DNA of 24,062 bases from Flavobacteriales bacterium UBA1694 (GCA_002319955.1 DCJS01000042.1:23218-47279), one strand, 5' to 3'. Shown: positions 16,115 through 23,794, numbered from the stretch's first letter. The notes: generated by a model from the sequence alone, not told the origin. A program made the numbers and translations.

Positions 16115-16122
16115 TAAATTTG
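16115..16122 (+). promoter_or_regulatory. Bacteroidota -7 box for the tag gene
   Basis: TAAATTTG fits TAnnTTTG exactly and would start a transcript near 16129, about 11 bases before the ATG. At the -33 position only an ACTG (16092-16095) is found, so the -33 part is weak. Confidence 0.5.
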
Positions 16123-16139
16123 AACCCTGAATCATTAAT

Positions 16140-16700
16140 ATGGAATTAAAACGTTGCCCTTGGTGTGAAAAAGATGATCTGTACCGCCGATACCACGATT
16201 TAGAGTGGGGAAAACCGGTACGTGACGATCAAAAACTTTTTGAATTTTTGACTCTTGAGAGTTTTCAAGCAGGACTGAGTTGGTACACAATTCTTTCAAA
16301 ACGAGATGATTTTCGTCGTGCCTTTGATCAGTTTGATTATGCAAAAATTGCGAAGTATGAACAAGTAAAAGTAGAGGAGTTAATGCAGGACGCTGGAATC
16401 GTAAGGAATCGACTTAAAATTTTAGCCACAATTAATAACGCGAAATGCTTTATGGAAATCCAAAAAAAACACGGTAGTTTTTCGTCGTACATTTGGGCAT
16501 TTGTGGGAGGCACTCCTATTATTAATACCCCGAAGTCGGTGAGTGAAGTGCCTGCCAGAACCGAGCTATCGGATGCATTGTCTTTAGATCTTAAAAAAAA
16601 TGGGTTTAAGTTTATGGGCTCTACGGTAGTTTATGCCCATATGCAGGCCACCGGCATGGTCTGTGACCATCTGATCAGTTGCCCCTCAAAAGCGAGCTAG
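16140..16700 (+). CDS. tag: DNA-3-methyladenine glycosylase I
   Basis: The 186-residue protein is of the Tag family, which removes 3-methyladenine from DNA by cleaving the N-glycosidic bond and so starts base-excision repair of alkylated DNA. The family motifs are in place: C6-P-W-C with H19 (Y-H-D-L-E-W-G) and H177 and C181 near the end match the zinc site, and L-E40-S-F-Q-A-G-L-S-W48 matches the base-recognition Glu and Trp of the E. coli enzyme. The length is the same as the E. coli protein (187 residues). The gene is separated from the divergent LEA-like gene by 125 bases and ends in a hairpin that holds its stop codon. No operon partner is visible. Confidence 0.95.
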   Translation: MELKRCPWCEKDDLYRRYHDLEWGKPVRDDQKLFEFLTLESFQAGLSWYTILSKRDDFRRAFDQFDYAKIAKYEQVKVEELMQDAGIVRNRLKILATINNAKCFMEIQKKHGSFSSYIWAFVGGTPIINTPKSVSEVPARTELSDALSLDLKKNGFKFMGSTVVYAHMQATGMVCDHLISCPSKAS

Positions 16701-16740
16701 GGATCTCAATAATGAAATCCCTAGCGGTTATTTTTCTTTT
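16696..16740 (+). terminator. Hairpin terminator overlapping the end of tag
   Basis: The perfect 9-bp stem GCTAGGGAT (16696-16704) / ATCCCTAGC (16717-16725) has a 12-base loop and is followed by a T-rich tail (GGTTATTTTTCTTTT). The stop codon of tag lies in the left arm, and the convergent nucleoside phosphorylase gene ends at 16752. Confidence 0.78.
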
Positions 16741-16751
16741 TGCGGTATGAT

Positions 16752-17606
16752 TTACTTTATAATGCGCTCTAAAACCCAATCAATCATTCGCTTCTCTGAG
16801 GCGTGATGGTCTGACACAAACTCGCCCCGTCGGCGATTTGCAACCACATTATTAACCGTAAGGGCTTTATGTCCTAGAAGCGAAGAGAGGCCGTAGATGG
16901 CCGACGTTTCCATTTCAAAGTTGGATACCCCAAGCTCGTTTAAGGTTTCCAGAAATTGATCATCGAGGCTTTTTAATCGGAGTTGTCGACCTTGCGGGGC
17001 GTAGAAGCCTGGGAATGTCGCTGTATTTCCGTGGTATGGGGCGTCTTTATAGTAATGGGAAATTTCCGTTGACTGCTGCGCAAAATACAGCATGCCTTTA
17101 ATACGCTCGTACGGGAAACCGCTCATGAAAGCCTTTGAAAATTCATTTTCAAATTCATATTCTGGATAGAAATGAAGAAGCCCATCTAAACCCACGACGT
17201 TTTGCGTCACGAGCATTTGATCCACCTCAATGTCGGGGTGAACTGAGCCGCAGGTGCCTAGTCTAAAGAGCTCAAGGGCTGTATGGGCCGTTTTTATTTC
17301 TTTTTTCTCTAGGTCGATATTTACTAGCGCATCAAGTTCGTTTAAAACAATATCGATATTCTCGGTACCGATACCTGAGGACATCACGGTAATTCGCTCT
17401 CCGCGAAGTGTGCCTGTATGGGTGTAAAATTCACGTTTGTTCTTCTTTAATTCGATCGTATCGAAAAAAGCAGAAATCTTAGGGACGCGGTCTGGATCAC
17501 CAACCAAGATGATTTTTGATGCGATGTCCTGAGGTAATAAATTGAGGTGGTAGACACTGCCGTCTGGGTTTAAAACCAGTTCGGAGGCTGCAAGTTTGTT
17601 TTTCAT
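16752..17606 (-). CDS. Nucleoside phosphorylase (uridine phosphorylase-like)
   Basis: From the ATG at 17606 the protein has 284 residues. Family members split nucleosides with phosphate into a base and ribose 1-phosphate in the cytoplasm. Seen here are G-D-P-D-R-V at 36-41 (phosphate binding), G-T-C-G-S at 117-121, and the F-E-M-E-T-S segment with E231-M-E233, which contacts the ribose. A longer reading to a GTG at 17666 is possible, but that GTG directly abuts the stop codon of the SUI1 gene and its 20 extra residues (V-T-L-K-C-S-S-L...) do not resemble family members, which begin close to the A-S-E-L-V-L-N-P-D-G-S motif. The gene is downstream of the SUI1-like gene on the same strand, with a 60-base gap from its stop. 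Confidence 0.85.
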   Translation of the reverse strand: MKNKLAASELVLNPDGSVYHLNLLPQDIASKIILVGDPDRVPKISAFFDTIELKKNKREFYTHTGTLRGERITVMSSGIGTENIDIVLNELDALVNIDLEKKEIKTAHTALELFRLGTCGSVHPDIEVDQMLVTQNVVGLDGLLHFYPEYEFENEFSKAFMSGFPYERIKGMLYFAQQSTEISHYYKDAPYHGNTATFPGFYAPQGRQLRLKSLDDQFLETLNELGVSNFEMETSAIYGLSSLLGHKALTVNNVVANRRRGEFVSDHHASEKRMIDWVLERIIK

Positions 17607-17666
17607 AAAGTAAAATTGATGCGGTGTTAGATTGTCTTTAAGTAAGCTTGAGCATTTTAAGGTCAC

Positions 17667-17990
17667 TTACCCACCCACGCGCTTGGTCTTATAACCCATA
17701 CTATGGAGTAGGGTCATAATCTTATCGCGGTGATCGCCCTGAATAATAATGACGCCATCCTTTTCGGAGCCGCCTAAAGCTAGGCGGGTTTTAAGTGTTT
17801 TGGAAAGCGCTTTCAATTCAGCTTGTGAGCCTTCAAACCCTTCAATAAGCGTGACGGGTTTCCCAGCGCGCGCTTTCTTTTCGAATTTGCATACAAGGGG
17901 GGCTTTCTGCTCAAATACGTCAATTGGTTCTTCTATTTCCTGTTCCTGATGCTCGGGAAACAGATTTTTTAATTGATCTCTTAAATCCAT
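17667..17990 (-). CDS. SUI1/YciH-family translation factor
   Basis: The 107-residue protein has an N-terminal acidic tail (about 12-28, E-H-Q-E-Q-E-I-E-E) and a SUI1/eIF1-like domain from about 45 on: P-V-T-L-I-E-G-F, L-K-T-R-L-A-L-G-G-S at 67-75, D-G-V-I-I-I-Q-G-D-H-R at 78-88 and the closing G-Y-K-T-K-R-V-G-G. Bacterial members bind the small ribosomal subunit and affect initiation fidelity, by analogy with E. coli YciH and eukaryotic eIF1; their exact role is not settled. The only upstream -7 match puts the transcription start at or beside the ATG, suggesting a leaderless message or an unrelated promoter. Confidence 0.88.
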   Translation of the reverse strand: MDLRDQLKNLFPEHQEQEIEEPIDVFEQKAPLVCKFEKKARAGKPVTLIEGFEGSQAELKALSKTLKTRLALGGSEKDGVIIIQGDHRDKIMTLLHSMGYKTKRVGG

Positions 17991-17994
17991 AGCC

Positions 17995-18002
17995 CAAAAT
18001 TA
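17995..18002 (-). promoter_or_regulatory. Candidate -7 box next to the SUI1-like start codon
   Basis: Read on the minus strand the sequence is TAATTTTG, an exact match, but it ends only 4 bases before the ATG at 17990. The transcript would begin at the start codon itself. No TTG is seen at -33. Confidence 0.35.
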
Positions 18003-18122
18003 GGAATTAATCCGGAAACTTGAGGAAAATTTTGAGCCTGGTTTTGCGCCCCACGCACAGCTCGACTCTTCTAGCAGGGGAATAATTGGAAGGTTCGGGC
18101 TTTAATCTGCGCGATTTCCTAT

Positions 18123-18139
18123 TATATTTGATAAATTTG
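18123..18139 (+). promoter_or_regulatory. Two tandem -7 boxes before gpmI
   Basis: TATATTTG (18123-18130) and TAAATTTG (18132-18139) both fit TAnnTTTG exactly, 9 bases apart. They would give starts near 18137 and 18146, that is 5' leaders of about 23 and 14 bases. The first has TTTA at 18101-18104, 18 bases upstream, as a weak -33; the second has none. Confidence 0.5.
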
Positions 18140-18159
18140 TAAGTGTAAAATATACCATC

Positions 18160-19692
18160 ATGTCAAAAAAAGCAATTTTAGCAATACTCGATGGCTGGGG
18201 CCTAGGAACGGATCCCAGCGTTTCAGCACTTGATCAGGCCTCAACCCCTTTTATGGATCAACTTTTTGAGAAATTCCCACACACCACCTTAGAAGCAAGT
18301 GGCCTTGCAGTTGGCCTTCCCATAGGTCAGATGGGAAATTCAGAAGTAGGACATATGAACCTGGGCGCTGGAAGGGTAGTCTACCAGAACTTGGTGAAGC
18401 TAAATATGGCCGTCGAAAATGCCACGTTAGGGAAAGAAAATACCATTACTCAGGCTTTTGAGTATGCGAAGGTGAACCACAAAAAAGTGCATTTAATAGG
18501 ACTTGTCTCTAATGGAGGCGTCCACTCCCATATAAATCACCTTAAAGGTTTACTAACGGCTGCCCATGAAAATGGGTTATCGGATCAAACCTATGTCCAT
18601 GCCTTTACAGATGGAAGGGACTGCGACCCGCATTCAGGGGTCCATTTTATTGATGAACTCTTAACCCACATGCAAACCACGGGTGGGAAGTTAGCCTCAT
18701 TGGTGGGACGGTATTACGCGATGGACCGGGACCACCGCTGGGAACGCGTGCACTTAGCATACGATGCCTTAGTTAATGGAATTGGGCAGGCCTCGTACGA
18801 TGCCGTGGCCTCGCTTCAAAAATCCTATGACGCTGGAGTTAGTGATGAATTTGTTCTGCCTATAGTGCTTCAAGGAGATAGCCATCTGCCGGTAGCCACC
18901 ATTGATGCAGGCGACGTGGTCCTGTGTTTCAATTTCAGAACGGACAGAGGCCGTGAAATTACTCAGGCGCTTAGTCAACAGGATTTTCCGCAGTATGGCA
19001 TGAAGGCTTTAGAACTCTACTTTGTCACCCTTACGAATTACGATAAAGATTTTAAAAATGTGAAGGTCGTTTTTGACGAAGAAGTTCTTGAGGGAACTTT
19101 GGGAGAAGTCCTTGAGCACCACGGAAAATCACAGATTCGAGTCGCTGAAACAGAGAAGTACCCACACGTGACCTTTTTCTTTTCTGGAGGACGTGAAGTT
19201 CCCTTTTTAAATGAGAAAAGAATTCTCTGTCCAAGTCCGAAAGATGTCCCGACTTACGATTTTAAACCCGAAATGTCTGCCTACGACATTACAGAAAATA
19301 TCCTTGTTGAGATTGAAAATGAATCCGCCGATTTCATCTGTCTTAATTTTGCCAACACCGATATGGTTGGCCACACAGGCGTGTTTGAGGCCGCAGTCAA
19401 AGCAGCTGAGGTCGTGGACTCGTGCATTGAGAAAGTCGCCACTGCCGCTTACGATCATGGCTATACCGTGTTTATTCTGGCCGATCATGGCAATAGCGAT
19501 GTGATGAAAAACAAGGACGGATCGCCCAATACGCAGCATTCGACTAACCTGGTGCCACTCATTGTGATGGATAAAGAAAAAGTATGGCGCTTACAGCCTG
19601 GAAAACTTGGTGATGTGGCCCCCTCAATTCTTCGGGCCATGGGACTCGAAATACCTGAAATTATGACCGGAGAGGTCTTAATTGAAGCCTAA
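18160..19692 (+). CDS. gpmI: 2,3-bisphosphoglycerate-independent phosphoglycerate mutase
   Basis: The 510-residue enzyme is of full length and interconverts 3- and 2-phosphoglycerate in glycolysis. It is of the alkaline-phosphatase type, with two metal ions. Asp11 and G-W-G at 12-14 (I-L-D-G-W-G) are a metal ligand and the start signature, and Ser61 in M-G-N-S-E-V-G-H-M-N-L-G is the phosphorylated residue. G-V-H-S-H-I-N-H, H-A-F-T-D-G-R-D-C-D-P and A-M-D-R-D-H-R-W-E-R form the transferase domain. Near the C-terminus F-A-N-T-D-M-V-G-H-T-G and L-A-D-H-G-N-S-D bring the second metal set. The gene follows two tandem -7 boxes and has the desaturase gene 65 bases downstream without a clear terminator between them. 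Confidence 0.97.
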   Translation: MSKKAILAILDGWGLGTDPSVSALDQASTPFMDQLFEKFPHTTLEASGLAVGLPIGQMGNSEVGHMNLGAGRVVYQNLVKLNMAVENATLGKENTITQAFEYAKVNHKKVHLIGLVSNGGVHSHINHLKGLLTAAHENGLSDQTYVHAFTDGRDCDPHSGVHFIDELLTHMQTTGGKLASLVGRYYAMDRDHRWERVHLAYDALVNGIGQASYDAVASLQKSYDAGVSDEFVLPIVLQGDSHLPVATIDAGDVVLCFNFRTDRGREITQALSQQDFPQYGMKALELYFVTLTNYDKDFKNVKVVFDEEVLEGTLGEVLEHHGKSQIRVAETEKYPHVTFFFSGGREVPFLNEKRILCPSPKDVPTYDFKPEMSAYDITENILVEIENESADFICLNFANTDMVGHTGVFEAAVKAAEVVDSCIEKVATAAYDHGYTVFILADHGNSDVMKNKDGSPNTQHSTNLVPLIVMDKEKVWRLQPGKLGDVAPSILRAMGLEIPEIMTGEVLIEA

Positions 19693-19757
19693 ATTCTTCT
19701 TAAGGTATTATGCTAAAAAAAATTATTTAACTATATTGCGACTTAGAAAACCACCCT

Positions 19758-20735
19758 ATGTATAATAAAGCAGTAAGACTCGAGGTAATGAGATCTCTAA
19801 GTCCTGAAGTCAATTCTTTTATCGATACTTATTTAACCCCAGTCGAAAAAATATGGCAACCAACCGATTTTTTACCCGATCCAACGAGCGATGATTTTCA
19901 TAATGATGTTCAAGAATTGCAGCATTTCGCTCAGATGATGGACTATGATTTATTTGTTACCCTAATTGGAGACTGTATTACGGAGGAAGCGCTTCCAAGC
20001 TATGAAAGCTGGATTATGGGAATCGATGGTGTGGAGCAAGAGAAACGTGGGGGCTGGAGCCACTGGGTTCGCTCTTGGACCGCAGAGGAGAACCGCCATG
20101 GTGATCTTCTAAATAAATACCTCTACCTCTGTGGAAGAGTTAATATGAGGGAAGTGGAAATTACGACCCAGTATTTAATTCAAGACGGTTTTGATATCGG
20201 AACCTCAATGGATCCGTACCGAAATTTCGTCTATACGAGCTTTCAAGAAACGGCCACAAACTATTCTCACCGACGTGTAGGAACCTTTGCCAAGCAGAGC
20301 GGAAACAAGAAATTGGCTAAGATGTGTGCGGTCATTGCAGCGGATGAAGCTCGGCACGCAAAAGCGTATAAGCATTTTGTCACAAGAATTTTTGAATTAG
20401 ATCCTTCAGAAATGATGATTGCTTTTGAGGACATGATGAGAAAGAAAATTGTGATGCCGGCCCATATGATGCGCGAGAGCGGACAGGCCGCAGGCGAACT
20501 TTGGTCTCATTTCTCCGATGCGGCTCAGCGCTGCATGGTTTACACGGCCCAAGATTATATTGACATCTTAAAGCAACTCATTGACGATTGGAAGATTGAA
20601 AACATTGGGAATCTAACAGAGTCTGCTCAAAAAGCCCAAGAATATTTAATGAAACTTCCTTCACGTTTACAACGCGTCACGGATCGGATTTCGACTCCAG
20701 ATCAGGAGTATAAATTCAAGTGGATTCGAAGCTAG
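19758..20735 (+). CDS. Acyl-[acyl-carrier-protein] desaturase
   Basis: The 325-residue protein is of the soluble di-iron acyl-ACP desaturase family, related to the plant stearoyl-ACP delta-9 desaturase. Such enzymes put a cis double bond in acyl chains bound to ACP, using O2 and reduced ferredoxin, and so adjust membrane fluidity. The iron ligands are present: the glutamate pair in T-E-E-A-L-P-S-Y (E76/E77), W-T-A-E-E-N-R-H-G with E111 and H114, F-Q-E164-T-A-T, and D-E-A-R-H with E197 and H200. Similarity to plant enzymes continues through M-M-R-K-K-I-V-M-P-A-H-M. The N-terminal plastid-type extension is absent, as expected in bacteria, and the loop before W-T-A-E-E-N-R-H is shorter. A terminator follows the stop codon closely. 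Confidence 0.94.
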   Translation: MYNKAVRLEVMRSLSPEVNSFIDTYLTPVEKIWQPTDFLPDPTSDDFHNDVQELQHFAQMMDYDLFVTLIGDCITEEALPSYESWIMGIDGVEQEKRGGWSHWVRSWTAEENRHGDLLNKYLYLCGRVNMREVEITTQYLIQDGFDIGTSMDPYRNFVYTSFQETATNYSHRRVGTFAKQSGNKKLAKMCAVIAADEARHAKAYKHFVTRIFELDPSEMMIAFEDMMRKKIVMPAHMMRESGQAAGELWSHFSDAAQRCMVYTAQDYIDILKQLIDDWKIENIGNLTESAQKAQEYLMKLPSRLQRVTDRISTPDQEYKFKWIRS

Positions 20736-20759
20736 ACTTGTAAGTTTCACACCTATGTT

Positions 20760-20796
20760 AAGAGCTGGAGCATCCGAAAGATCCAGCTCTTTTTTG
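20760..20796 (+). terminator. Terminator after the desaturase gene
   Basis: The 9-bp stem AGAGCTGGA (20761-20769) / TCCAGCTCT (20782-20790) with a 12-base loop runs into TTTTT. The following promoter box begins right after the T tract. Confidence 0.9.
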
Positions 20797-20804
20797 TACC
20801 TTTG
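20797..20804 (+). promoter_or_regulatory. Bacteroidota -7 box of the HAD phosphatase gene
   Basis: TACCTTTG fits TAnnTTTG exactly and starts on the base after the terminator T tract ends. Transcription from about 20811 leaves roughly 15 bases before the ATG at 20826. The -33 position falls inside the terminator hairpin and has no TTG. Confidence 0.55.
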
Positions 20805-20825
20805 CACTCGGAAAATAGTTTTAGC

Positions 20826-21260
20826 ATGATGAAAAGCAATAAAAAACTGGCGATTGATTTCGACGGTACTATTGTAGACGATGCCTATCCAGGAATCGGA
20901 AAACCAAAAATATTTGCATTCGATACTTTGAAAAAGCTTCAAAGTGAAGGGTACCGCCTCATCTTATGGACGTACCGCAGTGGAAAAGAACTTGACGAAG
21001 CTGTTGAATTTTGCCGAAGAAACGGTCTTGAATTCTACAGTATCAACTCAAGTTTTGAGGGCGAAGTCTTTGAAGAACTTCACGCCTCACGAAAAATTGA
21101 TGCAGATTTATTTATTGACGATCGAAACTTAGGTGGATTCCCAGGTTGGGGAGAAATATACCGAATAATTGATGAAAAAATAGAATTTCGGGTCGAAGGC
21201 GGGGAAGTCCTTGCCTTTTCAAAAATGAAACGCGAAAAGAAAAAAGGCCTTTTTTGGTAA
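20826..21260 (+). CDS. HAD-superfamily hydrolase, BT0820-like
   Basis: From the ATG at 20826 there are 144 residues (a second ATG at 20829 is equally usable). The frame is open back to a TTG at 20802, but that TTG is part of the -7 box. HAD motif I is D-F-D-G-T, with the nucleophile Asp and general acid Asp two residues apart near the N-terminus. Motif II is in L-I-L-W-T-Y-R-S-G, and D-L-F-I-D-D-R-N carries the acidic motif IV. The group (named after the Bacteroides protein BT0820) comprises small HAD phosphatases without a large cap; the substrate is not defined. The map gene starts 6 bases after the stop codon, so the HAD gene heads a small operon. Confidence 0.88.
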   Translation: MMKSNKKLAIDFDGTIVDDAYPGIGKPKIFAFDTLKKLQSEGYRLILWTYRSGKELDEAVEFCRRNGLEFYSINSSFEGEVFEELHASRKIDADLFIDDRNLGGFPGWGEIYRIIDEKIEFRVEGGEVLAFSKMKREKKKGLFW

Positions 21261-21266
21261 TACGAT

Positions 21267-22076
21267 ATGATACAGTTAAAGACAATTGAAGAATTAAGAC
21301 TCATGCGTGAAAGCGCTCAACTTGTGTCTAAAACCTTAGGAATGGTGGCCAGGGAGATTAAACCCGGGGTCACAACGAACTATATTGACAAGATCGCAGA
21401 TGAGTTTATCCGCGACCACGGTGGGATTCCTGCGTTTTTAGGTCAGTATGGCTTTCCAAAGAATTTGTGTATATCTCCAAACGAAGAAGTTGTTCATGGA
21501 ATTCCAAATGACAAGCCTTTGGAAGATGGCGATGTTCTATCCGTCGATTGTGGCGTGTACATGAATGGATTCTACGGAGACCACGCTTATTCTTTTGAAG
21601 TGGGTGAGGTTCTTCCTGAAGTTAAGAAACTACTTAAAGTGACAAAGGAATCTCTTTACAAAGGAATCGAACAGTGTGTTCGTGGCAAGCGCGTTGGCGA
21701 CATCTCCTTTGCAATTCAATCCCACTGTGAAGCGCACGGCTATGGTGTGGTGCGTGAACTTGTAGGACACGGTCTTGGACGTAAAATGCACGAAGACCCG
21801 CAAGTCCCAAATTATGGTAAAGAGGGGAGCGGTAAAGTTTTAAAAGATGGCATTGCCCTAGCAATTGAGCCGATGATTAATCTTGGCACTGAAAAAGTGA
21901 AATTTCATTCGGACGGCTGGACTGTTACGACCCTAGATAATAAACCTTCTGCGCATTTTGAACACGACGTCTGCATCATCGGGGGAAAACCCGTTTTGCT
22001 TTCGACTTTTAAATACATTTACGAAGCCTTAGGAATTCAATCAGACGAAGAAGCGGCCTTCACGCTTGATTTCTAG
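21267..22076 (+). CDS. map: Methionine aminopeptidase, type I
   Basis: The 269-residue enzyme removes the initiator methionine from nascent proteins. All five metal ligands are present: D94 and D105 (S-V-D-C-G and Y-G-D-H-A), H168 (V-G-H-G-L-G), E201 (I-E-P-M-I) and E232 (H-F-E-H-D-V). His78 (V-V-H-G-I-P) corresponds to the histidine that helps bind substrate in the E. coli enzyme. There is no N-terminal zinc-finger extension, and the core is the standard pita-bread fold. The gene lies 6 bases after the HAD gene, and its stop codon directly abuts the next ATG. Confidence 0.97.
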   Translation: MIQLKTIEELRLMRESAQLVSKTLGMVAREIKPGVTTNYIDKIADEFIRDHGGIPAFLGQYGFPKNLCISPNEEVVHGIPNDKPLEDGDVLSVDCGVYMNGFYGDHAYSFEVGEVLPEVKKLLKVTKESLYKGIEQCVRGKRVGDISFAIQSHCEAHGYGVVRELVGHGLGRKMHEDPQVPNYGKEGSGKVLKDGIALAIEPMINLGTEKVKFHSDGWTVTTLDNKPSAHFEHDVCIIGGKPVLLSTFKYIYEALGIQSDEEAAFTLDF

Positions 22077-22853
22077 ATGCAGAAACTGGCTAAATACCTC
22101 TTAAACGCGTTACCTCGACCGGTTCTTATTCGGTTGAGTTTAGCGCTTAGGCCATTTCTGTACCTCTGGTTTAAGGGCAAAGCGTATACCGATCCAATCG
22201 ACAAGTTATCGTACCGGAAATTTCTACCCTACGGGTATGGAACTCCAAGACCTGGGGCCTTAGCTCCAGGCACCTTGAGCCTTGAAAGGCACCGCCAGAT
22301 GTGGTTGTACCTCGAGCGTGAAACTTCATTTTTCACAGCGCCTTTAAAGGTGCTTCACATGGCTCCCGAACAGGCCTTTTTCAAGCGCTTTAAACGCATG
22401 AAGAATCTGCGCTATGTCTCTGCAGATCTCTATTCACCAATTGTTGAGGTAAAAGCCGATCTACTAGACCTACCTTTTGAGGATGAGAGCTTTGATGTGG
22501 TGCTTTGTAACCATGTTCTAGAGCATATTGTAGAGGACACAAAAGCCATGCAGGAATTGTATCGAGTGCTAAAACCGGGAGGCTGGGGGATCCTACAAGT
22601 TCCCTTAAAAATAAATCAAAAAGACACTTACGAGGATTTTTCTATTACCGATCCTAAAGAGCGCCAGACGCATTTTGGTCAGTACGACCATGTGCGGTGG
22701 TACGGCATGGATTATTTCACGCGCCTCGAGTCCGTTGGATTTGAAGTTCAGGCGCTTTCTTATTCTAAGAACTTCTCTAAAGAAGAGCAAAAAAGATTTG
22801 GACTAAATGAGACTGAAATTCTACCGGTGGTAAGAAAAAAAATAAATCAGTAA
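22077..22853 (+). CDS. SAM-dependent methyltransferase
   Basis: The 258-residue protein has a class I methyltransferase core in its middle. After strand 1 (K-V-L-H-M-A-P-E-Q-A-F, about 91-101) the usual G-x-G-x-G loop is not seen; A-P-E takes its place, which occurs in some Methyltransf_11-type proteins. A-D-L-L-D-L-P-F-E-D-E-S-F-D-V-V at 127-142 covers the motif II/III region, with H-V-L-E-H and R-V-L-K-P-G-G at 146-150 and 163-169. The N-terminal 60 residues are basic and partly hydrophobic. The acceptor is unknown. The gene starts on the base after the map stop codon (TAGATG), so it is very probably co-translated. A position between map and era is common in Flavobacteriales. Confidence 0.83.
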   Translation: MQKLAKYLLNALPRPVLIRLSLALRPFLYLWFKGKAYTDPIDKLSYRKFLPYGYGTPRPGALAPGTLSLERHRQMWLYLERETSFFTAPLKVLHMAPEQAFFKRFKRMKNLRYVSADLYSPIVEVKADLLDLPFEDESFDVVLCNHVLEHIVEDTKAMQELYRVLKPGGWGILQVPLKINQKDTYEDFSITDPKERQTHFGQYDHVRWYGMDYFTRLESVGFEVQALSYSKNFSKEEQKRFGLNETEILPVVRKKINQ

Positions 22854-22861
22854 TTTATCCT

Positions 22862-22869
22862 TAACTTTG
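22862..22869 (+). promoter_or_regulatory. Bacteroidota -7 box of era
   Basis: TAACTTTG fits TAnnTTTG exactly. Transcription would start near 22876, about 15 bases before the GTG start at 22891. No TTG is found at the -33 position. Confidence 0.5.
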
Positions 22870-22890
22870 ACCTTACTTAAAAATATTGCC

Positions 22891-23772
22891 GTGAATACGC
22901 ATAAAGCTGGATTTGTAAATATCGTGGGGAAACCCAATGCTGGGAAATCAACCTTATTGAATGCACTCATGGGTGAGAAGCTAGCCATCGTCACTCAAAA
23001 GGCCCAAACAACCCGACACCGGATTTTTGGGATTTATAATGAGGAGGATGTGCAAATTGTATTTTCCGATACACCAGGAGTTTTAGATCCAAAATACGGT
23101 CTGCAAGAAAAAATGATGGATTTTGTGAAGGACTCCCTCCAAGATGCAGACGTTTTTCTTTTCATAATTGACATCACGGATAAAACTGAAGCTTCCGAGT
23201 TTTTAATCGAAAAACTTAATAAAATTCCAGTGCCGGTCCTAATTTTGATAAACAAAATTGACATTTCAGATCAGAAAGCCATGGAAACGGTGGTCGACTT
23301 TTGGCATGAAAAAATCCCAAAAGCAGAAATCCTTCCAATCTCCGCGATTGCAGAGGTCAACACCGCTCTGATCTTACCAAAATTAAAGTCTTTACTCCCA
23401 GAAAGTCCCCCGTATTACGACAAAACACAGTACACAGACAAACCCGAGCGGTTTTTTGTGAACGAGGCCATTCGCGAAAAAATTCTATTGAATTACGAAA
23501 AGGAAATCCCTTACTCGGTGGAGGTGGTTACCGAACAGTTCCTAGAAAAGGAAGGTTCCATTGTAATTGATTCCGTTATCTATGTCGAGCGTGAAACCCA
23601 AAAAGGGATTATTATTGGGCACAGGGGAGAGGCAATTAAAAAGGTCGGAACTCAGGCTCGAATTGATCTAGAGACCTTCTTTTCAAAGAAAATTCACTTA
23701 AACCTGTTTGTTAAAGTCAAAAAAGACTGGCGTAAAAATGAACGGGATCTTAAAAGTTTCGGTTACCATTAA
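22891..23772 (+). CDS. era: GTPase Era
   Basis: Era is an essential GTPase that binds the 3' end of 16S rRNA and helps assemble the 30S subunit. Starting from the GTG at 22891 there are 293 residues, the usual length, and the N-terminus reads M-N-T-H-K-A-G-F-V-N-I-V-G-K-P-N, as in homologues. The in-frame TTG at 22867 was rejected, since it is the end of the -7 box TAACTTTG. G1 is G-K-P-N-A-G-K-S at 13-20, G3 is D60-T-P-G63, G4 is N121-K-I-D124 and G5 is S151-A-I. Q-K-A-Q-T-T-R-H at 36-43 is the switch I region. The C-terminal KH domain has G-I-I-I-G-H-R-G-E-A-I-K at 239-250. All essential residues are present. Confidence 0.96.
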   Translation: MNTHKAGFVNIVGKPNAGKSTLLNALMGEKLAIVTQKAQTTRHRIFGIYNEEDVQIVFSDTPGVLDPKYGLQEKMMDFVKDSLQDADVFLFIIDITDKTEASEFLIEKLNKIPVPVLILINKIDISDQKAMETVVDFWHEKIPKAEILPISAIAEVNTALILPKLKSLLPESPPYYDKTQYTDKPERFFVNEAIREKILLNYEKEIPYSVEVVTEQFLEKEGSIVIDSVIYVERETQKGIIIGHRGEAIKKVGTQARIDLETFFSKKIHLNLFVKVKKDWRKNERDLKSFGYH

Positions 23773-23794
23773 GAGGTTACTTTGTTTTTTTTCC

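Noticed and set aside
17607..17666. GTG-initiated extension of the nucleoside phosphorylase
   Set aside because: The added 20 residues do not resemble family N-termini, and the GTG directly abuts the SUI1 stop; ATG 17606 is preferred.
19207..19539. 110-codon minus-strand frame (and a 97-codon plus-strand frame) inside gpmI
   Set aside because: Both are shadows of the well-supported phosphoglycerate mutase, without family pattern or promoter.
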